DNA from: Aplysia californica | Taxonomy: Eukaryota > Mollusca > Gastropoda > Aplysiida > Aplysiidae | Direction: 5' to 3' | Length of the DNA: 64,000 nt | Assembly (NCBI RefSeq): GCF_000002075.1 | Contig: NW_004797458.1 | Coordinates: forward strand, 535,065 to 599,064 | Shown here: in pieces, positions 22,059-31,800 of the stretch | How positions within the stretch are numbered: the stretch's first letter is position 1 | How the letters are laid out: each line of letters starts with the position of its first letter | Notes under the pieces: generated by a model | Database searches by the model: none | What the model saw: the letters and a program-made list of their open reading frames with translations, nothing else | Told to the model about the DNA's origin: nothing | Made by a program: the position numbers and the translations under genes

Positions 22059-24289
22059 CATGTGTGTGTGTGTTTGTGTGTGTGTGTGAGTGTGTGTGTG
22101 TGTGTGGCTGTTTGAATGTGAAGGTATGGATAAGGAAGTGATTACACACAAAGGAAGGGTCACAAAGGAAGAGTGGCAGGTTCTGACCATTGTTGGTTAC
22201 ATCATCATTATCAGGATCTGACACAAGAGCAATTATTATTTATCGTTATAAAAGGCCCATTCACATCAGTCTCTTCTTTTCTTTGGCTTCAACATCGAAC
22301 AAGGCGCACAATCCATCCTTCTATCCGTATCAATACAAAAAAACGTACGAATTGCAAAATTCAAGATTTTAAATCCAGTAGCCTAACCTCATACAAGATA
22401 CTTTTCACAATGGCAGTGATATATTTCCCGATCGTTATACCGTCACCGTTACTTCTCTTGATTTTCTTCAATATCTCTCTTGTTTTTCGTTATCATGGTT
22501 TACTTAAATATGGATGTGTTGAACACATAACTGTCAACCTCAAATGTGTTTGAGATATCCATGCTCAACTGTTTATATATATATAAAATAACCATATAAA
22601 CAAACCTCTGTAGCTGTAAGTAGGAAACAGCCCTTTGGTAATAAGCAGCAGCAAGATATTTGTCTTTGTCCACAGCCGTAGAAAATAACTGAAAATACAG
22701 TACGAGAATATCTGTCCAACTGCATTTCAGTAGGCTTACTTTTGGAAAGTATGGCATGGGTTTAATGCCCTTTTATAAACATGATAAAGCTGTCTGAAAG
22801 GAAGGACTTCCCAATTCAAATTCCATCTTCAATTAGACTGAGCCAGTGGTTGGAGTTGGAGAGCCTTGAAAACTCCCTGACTAATTGCAGTTCAAGAATT
22901 CCCTCTGGAAAACTGAACAAAGCTCATCTGTACAGCAGAACAGCATAATGCTCACTGAGCTATCAGACTACCGTACCAAATTTAAAAAAGTGTCTGCAAC
23001 ATATGTGCAGCAAAAATGACTATGCATCCCTCTCCAACATTTACTTCTCCAGAGTCCCCTTTGATATTATCATTGACCCCTTTGATGTTATCATTTAAGC
23101 AAAAATAAATACTTTCATATGTTTGTACTCTGGCTACATCATAGAACCACGAACAGTCCAAACTATAATCACAATTTGGAATACGGGCCTTTGGAATAAC
23201 ACCCAGCACTTCCATATCAGAAAACAATTGTAATTTTAACAAACTGTAAAGACCTTGGAGTAATAACAATGAGTAGTAGAGACAAAATCAGTCCACAGCT
23301 TTCTTAAACCCTATGATTGTAAACACATTCTTCAACTACAGCTATTCTCAAGACTTCAATTAAACATTAACAGCGTAAAAAATTGAATCAATGAATCAGT
23401 TACAAATGTTTTGCTCTAGGCTATTTAAAGACTTAATGTCATACACATTTATATATTATGGCAAGGAAAGAAATGTTTTTTTGCTTTTAGAGACAACTCT
23501 GCTTGTGTTGAACTCGCTTGAGTTGATTTTCGGATAAGTTGATCTTTTACTTGGGTCCCAGTACCTCTTCTTCTTTACAGGTCCCAACGATTAAGTTGAA
23601 CTTCGGATGAGTTGATCTTTTTTTCCCCTCTCCCGATGACATCAACTCGTCCATAGTCGACTGTGGTTGTTTTATTTTTAAAACAACAACAACAAAACAC
23701 AGAACAACTGAACACATCAAAAACTATAAATCATGCCATTACAAACCCTCTCCTCTTATTGAGGAAAAAAGGTTCTAACTTCAGGTGCACCTAAAAACAA
23801 TGTGTCACATAAAAGATTCTCTTTTTTATAGTAAAAAGGAATACGCACTCCATACATAAACATCCTAAGCAGAAGTTCAAGGCAAAGGGAGTTGAACGGT
23901 AACTTTAGACAAACAATTCAAATATTTTGAAACTACAATTGAACCCCCCCTTTACTTGGTAAGACGCCAGTCTGTAGCGAGCTATCATACTCGCCCCCCC
24001 CCCCCCCCCCCCCCCCAAACTTACTTTAATTGCCTCTTCATTCCGGCCTTCAGACAAGTGCAAACATCCGATATTGTGGAGTACTTTGGCAGACGCATTG
24101 TTGACCTCTAGGAGCTTGCGGATAGCAGCCGTTACTTGACCAGCCTGGAAGAGACACATGGCTGCATGCCACTTGCCGACAGTGTCTCTCAGCGCCATCA
24201 CAGCAAACAAGATGTTGCTTTCAGATGAATGGAAGTTTTGTGTCACTGCTGAGATACATTGTCATCATTCTTGACCTGAGCCTCAAGAC
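6529..24289 (-). CDS. NCF2: NADPH oxidase activator, p67phox/NCF2/NOXA1-like (multi-exon gene)
   Basis: Minus-strand gene built from splice-consistent exons: 24289-24025 (start ATG at 24198), 22688-22606, 20074-19969, [one exon not visible], 17287-17243, 15046-14942, 14120-14028 and 7416-6529 (stop TGA 6531-6529). The first three exons encode MALRDTVGKWHAA... to ...GIDYRQLGASVLLTVEH, which follows human p67phox TPR repeats block by block (NIGC, DK.LAAAYYQR, IDY..LG). The following exons give IDDCVAAVRRSFSCQ and the activation-domain match DFLGRAKV, equivalent to human DYLGKATV that stimulates electron flow in NOX2. p67phox proteins bind Rac-GTP through the TPRs. About 497 residues are visible, plus an estimated 30-40 in the missing exon; human p67phox has 526. 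The tail is proline-rich and lacks SH3 and PB1 domains. Introns are full of transposons. Orthology is well supported for the N-terminal half; the symbol could equally be NOXA1. Confidence 0.85.
7574..7882 (+). repeat. GT microsatellite and CR1/L2-type retroposon tail
   Basis: A GT-rich microsatellite (about 7617-7760) is followed by AGAGCGCCTAGAGCTGTG, GGGCGCTATAGCAATAATC and an ATT repeat at 7850-7880. This is the standard 3' end of CR1/L2-type elements, here in an intron of the NCF2-like gene. Confidence 0.55.
8050..8180 (+). repeat. Retroposon fragment (related to copy at 3590)
   Basis: CCTGTTTATAAGTGAAAGCA, an AT-rich block and GTGGAAGAGAGGATG match the order and spacing of 3597-3680. 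It lacks the TCTTA tail seen there. Confidence 0.35.
9600..9877 (+). repeat. Retroposon, 5' part, split by a hAT insertion
   Basis: Runs through a GTGTG stretch to ACACCAAACCAATGTGCTATG and ATCTAGAC, and resumes at 13911 with ATCTAGACAATAAAGATG and TCTTA. Together they match the tail at 3755-3816, so this is one retroposon copy cut by the transposon at 9878-13910. Confidence 0.6.
10541..11267 (+). pseudogene. hAT transposase, central part (broken)
   Basis: Two overlapping frames, 10541-10999 and 10977-11267, give the RNase-H-like core around CATDGAPSMAG and a downstream helical part (NKLKEHKNNIALLTNLFTKF). A frameshift near 10980 separates them, and an upstream piece near 10400-10490 (DEMSANVEESLCKMLKGREL) lies in yet another frame. 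Expected family length is about 600 residues. Confidence 0.75.
11311..12510 (-). mobile_element. L2/CR1-type LINE fragment, 5' truncated
   Basis: Minus strand encodes the reverse transcriptase C-terminal half: GPVLFTLYTQPLAS, YHFYADDSQMYV (the YADD active site), then in another frame [29 protein letters not shown] and ELHWLPVKERIIFKI, all standard L2/CR1 motifs. The 3' end (low coordinates) is a GCGCTCTTTAAATG-like tail with ATT repeats at about 11311-11330. It begins within the ...LGPVLF motif, so it is 5' truncated. A CA microsatellite sits at 11451-11522. It lies within the hAT element. Confidence 0.8.
12511..12698 (-). repeat. 188-bp identical inverted copy of 13747-13934
   Basis: Reverse complement of 13747-13934 with no mismatch seen by eye. 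It covers the last 164 bases of the hAT element, the target duplication and 16 further bases of retroposon flank. Because it includes flank it is not an ordinary terminal repeat but a copy made after insertion. Confidence 0.85.
12718..13066 (+). pseudogene. hAT transposase, C-terminal dimerisation domain
   Basis: Encodes YWTLNTETDDNLLVAIEEEL, a stop, then FKKPYQSFWLKTVVQDKYP and the hATC signature FPASYLVERGFSAVTRLLTK, ending VNKLVPSLQVHPSH at a stop. Compared with relatives it lacks a few residues between RLLTK and SDLRLLLT. It continues the transposase interrupted by the LINE fragment. Confidence 0.8.
13231..13290. repeat. ATG/TGA trinucleotide microsatellite
   Basis: About 17 tandem GAT/ATG units inside the hAT element. 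Confidence 0.9.
14028..14120 (-). CDS. NCF2: NCF2-like exon 7
   Basis: Acceptor TTTATGCAG, donor CCG|gtatgt, 93 bases, phase 0. Begins VSTRIFQVISSV, so the first Val falls where human Val204 lies in the activation domain; the rest is charged linker. No further domain is seen. Confidence 0.7.
14942..15046 (-). CDS. NCF2: NCF2-like exon 6 (activation domain)
   Basis: Acceptor CCCTCCAG, donor AAG|gtgaat, 105 bases, phase 0. Encodes ...LFYPPKNMVDNLVKHDFLG then RAK, matching human [22 protein letters not shown]. This is the NOX2-activating segment of p67phox. Confidence 0.85.
15323..16573. mobile_element. Possible TTAA-flanked (piggyBac-like) MITE
   Basis: Left TTAA followed by CACTTTCCCTACCACG, right end ...GGAGATAAAGAG followed by TTAA. 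The ends match only about 8 of 13 bases as inverted repeats, so support is weak. The interior includes one copy of the 350-bp repeat described next and no transposase. Confidence 0.35.
15758..16112 (+). repeat. 350-bp intronic duplication, copy 1
   Basis: Runs from GCTACGTGCAAACTAGACTG to CTTATGCTGGTGGGGA and is repeated in the same orientation at 17477-17829 with high similarity (roughly nine in ten bases). No coding content. Confidence 0.8.
17018..17070 (-). repeat. LINE-derived fragment (shared with 43616-43665)
   Basis: GGTGGCCTATACTCCAGTGG and GAGTTAAAAAGGGCAAGAGA recur at 43616-43665, where the sequence belongs to a minus-strand RTE-type LINE. A tiny leftover in an NCF2-like intron. 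Confidence 0.4.
17243..17287 (-). CDS. NCF2: NCF2-like exon 5 (short, post-TPR)
   Basis: A 45-base phase-0 exon between a T-rich acceptor ending CTTCAG and a CAG|gtgaga donor. Encodes IDDCVAAVRRSFSCQ, matching human KIDKAMECVWKQKLYEP directly after the fourth TPR. Numbered 5 because one exon is missing before it. Confidence 0.7.
17477..17829 (+). repeat. 350-bp intronic duplication, copy 2
   Basis: Second copy of 15758-16112. It lies just upstream (on the gene's strand) of NCF2-like exon 5, so unequal exchange with copy 1 would delete or duplicate that exon. Confidence 0.8.
17932..18404. mobile_element. Pogo/Tigger-type MITE, left end, cut by the gap
   Basis: TA followed by CAGTAGTCTCCGCC, the same terminus as the complete element at 59037-59979. 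Subterminal repeats AAGATCCCG occur five times in the first 140 bases, a pogo-family habit. The right end is not seen and presumably lies in the N gap. Confidence 0.6.
18405..19123. other. Assembly gap (719 N)
   Basis: Run of Ns bordered on the right by a long GT microsatellite (19145-19231). Open frames that cross it are artefacts. It most probably hides one NCF2-like exon and the right end of the MITE that begins at 17932. Confidence 1.
19145..19231. repeat. GT microsatellite
   Basis: About 43 GT units next to the assembly gap; a likely cause of the gap. Confidence 0.95.
19362..19561 (+). CDS. Candidate exon or gene fragment, unknown
   Basis: After a good 3' splice site (TTTTCCGTTTCAG ending 19361) an open frame of about 65 codons reads ELTKIYLEQIQGDLSDLG... 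and NLQVVSQVQKIVDQLTITSH, ending ...GTHEIYRLLPRN and a TAA. Composition is protein-like and not low complexity, but there is no ATG, no partner exon was identified, and it lies antisense in an intron of the NCF2-like gene. It may be a remnant of a transposon or a retrocopy. I do not recognise the family. Confidence 0.3.
19969..20074 (-). CDS. NCF2: NCF2-like exon 3 (TPR 2-3 linker)
   Basis: Acceptor CTTTCAG and donor CAT|gtaagt; 106 bases that complete the split codon of exon 2 and end in phase 0. Encodes RHDRAELDFLTAK then ADGIDYRQLGASVLL, matching human KYDLAIKDLKEA...NQLIDYKILGLQFKLF. Confidence 0.8.
20930..21097. mobile_element. Short foldback MITE with about 45-bp inverted ends
   Basis: Left arm GTGAGGGTGTCAATTTTAAA then GGACTCATAACTGCATTT is matched on the opposite strand at the right end by GTGAGGGTATCAATTTTGAA then GGACTCATAACTGTATTT, about 36 of 45 bases alike. 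168 bp in total, no coding content. The target duplication is not clear. Confidence 0.75.
21976..22108. repeat. GT microsatellite, interrupted
   Basis: Long GT-rich tract in the intron between NCF2-like exons 2 and 3. Confidence 0.95.
22606..22688 (-). CDS. NCF2: NCF2-like exon 2 (TPR 2)
   Basis: Acceptor TTTTCAG at 22689 and donor AG|gtttgt at 22606; 83 bases, ends in phase 2. Encodes LFSTAVDKDKYLAAAYYQR and then AVSYLQLQ, the counterpart of human FTRSINRDKHLAVAYFQRG. Confidence 0.85.
23491..23664. mobile_element. Decayed Tigger/pogo-type MITE
   Basis: ACAACTCTGCTTGTGTTGAA and GTTGATTTTCGGATAAGTTG at the left, and CATCAACTCGTCCATAGTCG + ACTGT at the right, recall Tigger termini with repeated AAGTTGAAC/AGTTGATC subterminal units. 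It lies in the first intron of the NCF2-like gene. Confidence 0.5.
24000..24016. repeat. Poly-C tract abutting NCF2-like exon 1 donor
   Basis: About 20 Cs (G on the gene's strand) begin a few bases past the exon 1 5' splice site. Confidence 0.9.
24025..24289 (-). CDS. NCF2: NCF2-like exon 1 (5'UTR and TPR 1)
   Basis: Coding from ATG at 24198 to the donor AAA|gtaagt at 24025 (58 codons, phase 0). MALRDTVGKWHAA aligns with human MSLVEAISLWNEG, which fixes the start. NIGCLHLSEGRNEEAIK matches NIGCMYTILKNMTEAEKA. A T-rich acceptor ending in TAG at 24290-24293 suggests the exon begins at 24289 with about 91 bases of 5'UTR, so a further upstream noncoding exon is likely. Confidence 0.85.
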
Positions 24290-25130
24290 CTACAAAAAAA
24301 ATTAACAAGCAAATAAAAATAGTTCAAAATGAAATTGAATTATGTTAAACAGCTGCCAAATAAGGGGACCCCCCCCCCCCAAAACATTGCAAATCAATGG
24401 TTAAAAAGAAATTTCAATCTTAATATAATAATGTGTAACAGCAAACCATGAAATCATAGGAAAAAACGGTGGGGGGAATTCCCATAGATCTTTTTTTAAC
24501 TTGGGGAAAAAAGGGGCGGGGGGAAAGGGGGACACCTCCCTGACGAAGTGGGAAAAGAGAACGAGTCTTGGTCTTTCATCCAAGCCATTTTTTAGTGCAC
24601 GTTGCTGACCTTTTTCAAATGGCAATATCTCACAGACTATCAAATATTCTTAAATTAACGGTAATAGTCCATTTAATGCCTAAACAAATTTAGTATGAAA
24701 TATTGCGGCGATTGAAATTCAATTAGTATTTTTTTCCGACTTTACAAAAACAACTTAAAACCACTAGCGGTCACTCAGGCACAGCCAGAGGTAGACCGGG
24801 TCTGAACTGAGGGCTGAGTGAGTTAAAATGCACAAAATATTACTACGCAAGTATATGTATTAAAATGCATGAGATCTTGACGATAGTTCATATATATTTT
24901 AAAAAACATAGAATATCCAAAGAAAAACAGCTAGGCCTAATAATAATTTGAAACAGATTTATAAGTTGAAATTCGTATTAAACTGATAAAAATGAAAGAA
25001 AATTACTATTCTTTCTTAAATAATGAAAAATGGCCATCCCAGTGAAGAAGTTGAGCTCTTTGAGCTTTAGAAAACAGACTCTGCATACCTAAATTGCCCT
25101 TTTGAAAACTGGGATGTGACAGGTGTAGAT
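24290..25130. other. Gene-free upstream flank of the NCF2-like gene
   Basis: No exon recognised. It includes C/G runs near 24370 and 24470-24530 and AT-rich sequence. The true promoter of the NCF2-like gene cannot be placed, since a further 5' noncoding exon is likely. Confidence 0.4.
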
Positions 25131-25159
25131 CATCCTGCTATTTATATTTCGAAGTGGCT

Positions 25160-25695
25160 AGGCTAGCCTGCCAGTCTAGCCGTACATAGATCTAGGTTAG
25201 ACCTTTTTTTATTGACAGAAACCTGTTGAGCACACAGGTCTCATTATATCTAGTAATTATTCAGGTTTAATATGCATGTCAGTAAGGCACCTTTTGGTTT
25301 CGTCTGAAATACAAATATTTTAATTTAGTTATTGCAAACTAAAATTTTATTTACAAATCAACCATCACTATTAAGTACGGCTAGCCTGCCAGTCTAACCG
25401 TCCAAGTAAGCCTAGCCTAGCCGTCTAGCCGCACTTTAAGTACGGGAGCAGTCTAGCCATACTTTTAAGGCCCTATTAGAAACCTGAGAATACAGGTCTC
25501 ATAATAAAATTATTCAGGTTTAAAATTCATGCACTGTCAGTAAGGCACCTTTTGGTTTCGTCTTAAAAATACTTTAATGGGTATTGCAAACTAAAAATTA
25601 CAATTCAGTAGGCCTATTTTTTGCTGTTTGTCAGTCTAGATCTAGCCATCATTAATAAGTACGCTAGCAGTCTAGCCGTCATTAAGTATGGCTAG
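25160..25695 (+). repeat. Palindrome-bearing tandem repeat array 1
   Basis: About two units of 200-270 bp, each with AACCTG...CACAGGTCTCAT, ATTATTCAGGTTTAA, GTAAGGCACCTTTTGGTTTC and a GCTAGCC/AGTCTAGCCGT cluster. The same units form a larger array at 35040-36115 in the same orientation. Confidence 0.8.
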
Positions 25696-25945
25696 CCTCT
25701 TCTTATATACTTTGCTACCAGGAATTCTCCGGCTGAGGTATTTCACATAGAAACTATAGGCTATTAAAATGATTAATATGATATTTGAATGGCTTTCCGC
25801 TGTCCAGGTCTCAGCGCCATACACCAAGGGTTTTACAGTGTTATTTAACTCATTGTGTTTTACTATCGTTTCCACACGACGTGGGGAACTCTGTGCCACC
25901 ACTTTCCAAAGAGGAAATTTACTCGTTAATCCGCTTTGCATAGTA
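25696..25945 (-). mobile_element. LINE reverse transcriptase C-terminal remnant
   Basis: The minus strand reads KPLVYGAETWTAESHSN, recalling the LLYG.E.WT motif near the C-terminus of RTE-type LINEs. The rest is too decayed to align. It begins where the repeat array ends. Confidence 0.35.
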
Positions 25946-26060
25946 GTCTATCATTACTTTAACTATCAAAACGATTTTTTGAGAAATACTGAAAGTTTCA
26001 AAGAGATCTTCCTACTAGAATATATAGATTCTAGAAGTATTCTAATCTAAAATGTGAAGA

Positions 26061-26293
26061 ATACAACCTCGGGGGTACAATATGAGGAAGGACTTCCGTA
26101 ACGAGTGACAACCCCAACAAATGCAAAGAGGCCTTCTAACACTAATCCTGACCCAGCCCCTACCCCAAACCTGACACAACCCCTAACCCGACCACTACCC
26201 CCACCCCAAACCGTACCCCTAACCCTCTATTTTCTACTCTGTTTCATAGTGTGGTCGCTCATTACGGAATTCCTCCCCAGGGCGTATGGATAG
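26061..26293. mobile_element. MITE with imperfect inverted ends
   Basis: Left GGAAGGACTTCCGTAACGAG and the reverse complement of the right end, GGAGGAATTCCGTAATGAG, form imperfect inverted repeats around a C-rich middle (CCTAACC, CCCCTA blocks). No open frame of note. Confidence 0.5.
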
Positions 26294-26590
26294 GGTTAAT
26301 TGTAGACTTTCAATATCATGCACTAGAATCTAGATCTGGACTCTAGATTCTCTAGAGAAGAGATCTAGATCTAGATTCTAGCTTTCTCGAACAAGAACTA
26401 ACAGTTGAGGCAGTTTCTAAAGAAACAACAAAGCAAGAGATGAAGAACAGATTCTAAGGCTCGCCAAGTTCTAATGTCAACACAATGTAATATAGGCCGT
26501 CTTTAAAAAAAATGAAAAGAACAAATGAAAAGAAACATACAATTATATTTAGGCATTCCTGGAATTAATACGTCAGGCAGTGCTGCCGTC

Positions 26591-26740
26591 GTAAGGGAAA
26601 ACGACGAATGGTGAAAATTTTTCGAATTTGTTATTTTTATATATTTCATAGAGTATTTAATTCTGCATCTGATGGTGTAAAAATGTTTGTCATATCCTAA
26701 TCCGTTGTTGCGTAATTGAGAGTTCGTCGTTTTCCCTTAC
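26591..26740. mobile_element. Short inverted-repeat element, GTAAGGG family (A)
   Basis: GTAAGGGAAAACGACGAATG at 26591 and its reverse (CGTCGTTTTCCCTTAC) ending 26740 bound 150 bp of AT-rich sequence. The same terminus recurs at 26769, 28044, 28087, 28119 and 33985. Confidence 0.65.
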
Positions 26741-26768
26741 ACTGGCGAACTCCGGGCCACGGCTCAGT

Positions 26769-28087
26769 GTAAGGGAGAACGACGAATGGTCGATCGGTCA
26801 AGGATCACTGCTCGTTCGGCATTGTCCCCTGGGCTCTGCCGTTGGGCAAATTCGGCATGGGCGACGAATGACAATTGGTCACTGTTGCGTCAGTACAAAC
26901 ATACTAGTTTTTTTGCAAACAAATACACCACCACCCCCTCCCCCAGAGTAGAATCGACCAGGTTTATAAGAATGTATCACATAGTGTGTCTTTCTGTCTG
27001 TCTTCACGTATTAGGCCTATGCTGATGGTGTGAATTGACAAGAGCAGGCGGGAGAGAGGGGAAAACGGATGGGAACAGGGGTAAAGGGGTGGGGATGGGA
27101 GGGTCAAAAAAGTATTTAGGGAGAAATTTATTAGCACTGCATAGTGTCTGCCAGATGTTCACAGACTAACGTCATGTTAGTTTGCTGTCCAGTCATTTGA
27201 CATCCCAAATCCCAACGATGGTTATAGTGCTGCAATTAGTCTAGCACGTGTCACTGGTCGACATCATTATAGAATTACCAAGCAATTAATGAAACTGCGT
27301 TATGAGAGTAAATTTCTTTGTCGAACTTAAAAAGTGGACGTATTGTGGCGACACTTAGTCTTACTTTACGATTTTTTATGACTTGATGGACGTTACGATC
27401 GAGTATAATGTGCTTGATGGACGTTACGATCGAGTATAATGTCTTGCAGATTCAAACTGTCCTTGTCGATCTCTACTTTGTGGTATGTTTTCCGATCCGT
27501 TCAACTGAATCCTTAATTAAAGACAAAGCGTCACATTACCTGTCCTGAAAGCTTTTGTGAAACAGTCTTGTCAGATTGTTACATTTCTTACGTGAAAGTT
27601 TGACTTTGCAATGATCTGATCGTATTATTGACATTGTAACATTGTTGATCCCTTTGGTCGTGCAGGGAAAATTTTGCAATTAGCGAAAATAAAAGTAAAA
27701 CTCGCTTCTGAAGAGAATGCAATAGAGAGATATCGTGGAGACCAAACTTTGGTTCCGAATGGGACAGTTTTAAATCAAGCGGTTGAAAATGTGTGCTTAT
27801 CTGATTTGTACACTGACTGTGTTTAGCACTAGCATTTAACCAAGTGAGGAAGGGAAACGAAGATCGTTTACCGAGTTACAATTGGGATATAACAAACACC
27901 TAACTTTATACGCATAATAGCTAGATCTCTAGTTTGTATACACTATACACGTCTTATTTTTATTTGTAGTAACCAGTACACAGTCATTACTGTCAATAAT
28001 GCGTCACAAATGACCATCGCCTACGCCCATAAACGTTCACGAGTGTAAAAGAGAACGACGAACCGTACCATTCGTCGTTTTCGCTTA
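26769..28087. mobile_element. Inverted-repeat element, GTAAGGG family (B)
   Basis: GTAAGGGAGAACGACGAATG at 26769, and the reverse terminus ATTCGTCGTTTTCGCTTAC at 28087. It includes a 31-bp exact tandem duplication at about 27382-27443 (CTTGATGGACGTTACGATCG...). No transposase reading frame was found. Confidence 0.5.
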
Positions 28088-28377
28088 CATCGCAAGGCTC
28101 ACCTGCATGTGCGCAATGTAAGGGAGAACGACGAATGTCGAATAACTTTGCTACTTTTTTCCTAAGGAAGTGGCTATTCTCACCTGGGGTGAGAATAGAT
28201 TTATACGATCGACCTCTCACCGCGGGTGAGACTTGCCACCGTAGGCTATTCTCACCCGGTGTGAAACAAGACCTGTTTTTCCTAATTTCGGAATACTTTC
28301 TATCGATATGGATGATCAAATGGATAAAGGCAAAGAAAAGATTACGTTAGAGCACAAAATTAAGTAAGCTAATTTTA

Positions 28378-28490
28378 TCGACTACAAAGATGCTATGGCT
28401 ATTTCACTTTTTGAATCGAGCCGAACTACGGGGATCGCCATTTTGTTTTGCCCGGAAGTTCTCGCAAGATCTACTCCTCCCCTCTTCTCT
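28378..28490 (+). repeat. Direct repeat flanking the Gypsy element (also 33459-33575)
   Basis: ACTACAAAGATGCTATGGCT, GAATCGAGCCGAACTACG and CGCCATTTTGTTTTGCCCGG recur at 33461-33530 on the far side of the LTR element. The interval also resembles 28270-28380, so the host sequence was a small tandem array of about 200-bp units before insertion. Confidence 0.7.
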
Positions 28491-28586
28491 CTCTCTCTTT
28501 CTGAATACTGTCTATCGGTGTGGACGATCAAATTGACCAAAACAAAGTTAAAAAATGATGTTAAAACACAAAAGTAAATTAATTTG

Positions 28587-28806
28587 TAAATAAATGTCAA
28601 CACTCTTTGTGACTTGACGAGGACTTTAATAATCAAGCACAATGAAGACATACGTCAGACGATGCATGACTGGGACAGAAACGGAACAGAAATAAAGCAG
28701 ATGAATATGATTGACAAATAAGGGAAATAATAATAATGGACACAAGGAACAGATACGAATGATGGCACATACATGTGGTCTTGTAGCTACTGAATGATAT
28801 TCCTCT
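28587..28806 (-). repeat. 3' LTR of the Gypsy element
   Basis: 220 bp, near identical to 33230-33449. Confidence 0.9.
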
Positions 28807-28810
28807 ACGC

Positions 28811-28831
28811 CCCCCCCCCCCCCCCCCCCAA
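28811..28831 (-). repeat. G-run polypurine tract next to the 3' LTR
   Basis: About 20 Cs on the + strand (Gs on the element's strand) directly inside the 3' LTR, where a plus-strand primer tract is expected. Confidence 0.65.
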
Positions 28832-31800
28832 GTCTTTGGAGTAGAACAGAAAAAACTGATGTAATGTCAAGAAATAATGGTGATATAACAAGGAACAAAT
28901 GATTGATCAATGAATGTTTGAATCAGACTAAGATTTGGAGTCAATTGGCTTGGGGCTCTGTCTGGCCAATAGCCTTGCTGATCGCCGAGTGACGCCTGGA
29001 GGTGTGCTCACGCTTATGGGAGCATCTTGCTCTTGTATGCCAGGGGCGTTGTGCGGCTGGAGCGAACGTAGAGCACGCGGGGTGGCTTGAGCCTGAGGTT
29101 GTGGAACCACCGTCTCGACAGCAGGGCGTGGATCAGGTGCTAATTCTTGCCCGGATTCGGGGACAGTAGGCATCGATGGATCGTGTGTTGGGGGGTCCTG
29201 AACGCCAGCTGGTTGTGGTAGATCCGGGCAAGGAGAGGGCGGCGAGGTCACGCTGGGCTTGGTATGCTCGGGGGTGTGAATATTCTGAGGCACTGACTGT
29301 GGTGGTGAGGTGCCACCCGGGATCATTGTCAGTGGTGAGCGTGGGACCACAGGCATGTAGTTGCGGAGGAACTTTCTGTTGCGAAGAGTGACGCGGCCAG
29401 AGCCATCCACTCGAACGACGTACTGGTCAAATTGACGTACTTCGACTACAATGCCCGTCTTGTCCCATTTGGTCGGGTGGGTTCCCGTTTGGTTCTGTAT
29501 GCGCACACAGTCACCGACGACGAGTGGAGGTAAGATGCGAGTGTGCTCAGAGAGGCGCTCAGCGGTGAGCATGTGCCGGTTCCTCAGTGCCTCCTCTCGC
29601 GACAGAATGGTTTCACGCCAGGTACTGTGAGGCTGATACTTCCCTGGGTGGATGGGGATGAAGTCCCGTATTGGACGTCCAAAGATACACATCGTTGGGG
29701 ATAGGTGGGTGTCACGATCAGGAGTGTTCCTGTATTGCAGCATTGCGCGCTGGAACTTGTCAGTGTTTAAAGATCCTTGGGCACCTGTGTTGTCAGCGAT
29801 CAACCGTTTCACTGTCTTTACTCCAACTTCAGCGCGACAATTAGATTGGGGAAAGGCGACTGAAGAGACCCTGTGGTGGACAGCCCAGTTGCAAAGGAAG
29901 GTGGAGGTTGCCAGGGACGTGAACTCTGGGCCTCCGTCCGATGTCAGTTCATGGGAGGCTTCTTCAACGATAGGCCAGTTACTGTACCTGTCGACTGCAA
30001 CTAGGTAGCTGTGGCCTCGATGATGAAAATAATCCGCCGCAATACATTGGAACGGGTATGCCGGTGCTATTGGAGGGGTGGGAGGTGCACTCGGCTGGGA
30101 AGGTGCCATGCGGTTGCATGACTGACAGCGGGTCCGCACTTCAGTGATGGCCGGGGTCATGCCGAGCCAGAAAAACGAGGCCACAGCTCGAGAGCACATT
30201 TGGGACACACCCTGGTGAGCAGAGTGTAAGGACTGGAGGACTCGCTCACGGAGCGACGGGGGGATGACTACCCGGTCGTGGTACAGGATGACACCATCAA
30301 ATGTCGTGAGTGAGGAACTCCCGGAATTGATGGTATGGGCGAAGATCAGGGGACAGAGAAGTCCTGTCTTCAGGGAACCCATCCTCAATAGTGTTACTCA
30401 AAGCAGTCATTGTAGAGTCGCTGGATGTTGCAAGTCGAATCTCGTCCCAAGTCACTGACTTGATCACCTCAGTTGGAGCGAGGTCAGGTTTGGAGCATAC
30501 CTGGTTGGTGTCGTCCAGTTCCTGGGTGCAGATGGCAGAAAGAAAGTCGTGTGGCAGTTCAGGTGTCAAGGGAGGGTCATCAGGGAGCAGAATGGGAGCG
30601 GCAGCATCAGGGAGCCTGAGAGTGTTAGGGCTGCCCACTGGTCTGCGGGAGACGGCATCTGCTGCAGCATGGCGTAGACCGGGGATGTGGACGATGCGGA
30701 AGCGATATCTAAGGGACTTCTCCGTGAGGTTCCTGAGGCGGGGATTGGGGATATCGTCGAGACACCGGTCCCCAAACGTCTTCAAAAGAGGTTTGTGGTC
30801 CACCGCCACGATCAGGTCGGAACAACCCAAGGTGAAATGGCGTGCTTTGTCTAGTGCATTAACCGCAGCCAGGGCTTCACTTTCTATGGGCGCATAGCGG
30901 GACTCGGCTCCTGATGTGAATCGACTACCGACCAGGGTGATCTTCCAGCCAGTTTTGCGGCAAAATGGCTTTTCCGAAAGACAAGTACAATGTTTCTGGA
31001 AGAGCCAGAAGCCTATGCCATCCTTGCTCCAGTCGGTGGCAAGGCAAGTTGGTTTCTTCTTGTCAAATATTTCAACCCCTTGGTGGATTTCGTTGCTGAT
31101 GGCCTCCTTTGACCATTCAAACAGACGGCCGAGCTCCTCTGCCCATTCGAGGCGTTTTCCCGGCTTCAGCGCTTCCCGGAATGGGAGCATGCGTTCAGCG
31201 GAAGCGAAGGCATAGGATACCTGATTGATGTGACCGAACCAGCTCCTGACGTCGGTGATGTTCCGAGGTGTGGGGAAATGTCGAATGGCCTCCAGGTAGC
31301 GGGCACATGGGCGCACGGTGGAGGGAGTTATTTCGAAACCTGCAAACTCAACCGTAGTTTTGGCGAATTTAAACTTGGATGGGTTGAGTATGATGCCATT
31401 GGTGCCACATAGGTCATGCCACTTGACGGCCTGAAAAAAGGCTTCCTCAATAGAGTTTGACCACATAAGGGTGTCGTCAATGCATTTGGTTTTGTGGGGG
31501 AAGTCGGCAACGATCTCATCGAAGTGGCGGCTGTATCCATCCCCGGATGATATGTAGCCTTGAGGAGCCACTGCTCCAAGCCCTCTCTGTTCTCCTCTGT
31601 GGCAGGAAACGGGAGGGAGGTTGGTGGTGGCGGAGGTGATTGGCGGTGTCAGCACCCGCAAGTCGGATTGTCCTTCGAATTGATAGCTGCACTGGTGGCG
31701 CCAATGGTCGGAAAGCTAGGAGGGATTATTCCCAAAGCCACACAGGCTTGCTTGCTTAGGAATACCCGACCAGTGGATGTGGTGAAGTACACCATCTGGT

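Noticed and set aside
21850-22224. His/Thr-rich frames over the GT tract
   Set aside because: Microsatellite translation, both strands open.
24770-24830. TTAA-type MITE end (GGCTGAGTGAGTTAA)
   Set aside because: No matching left terminus found nearby.
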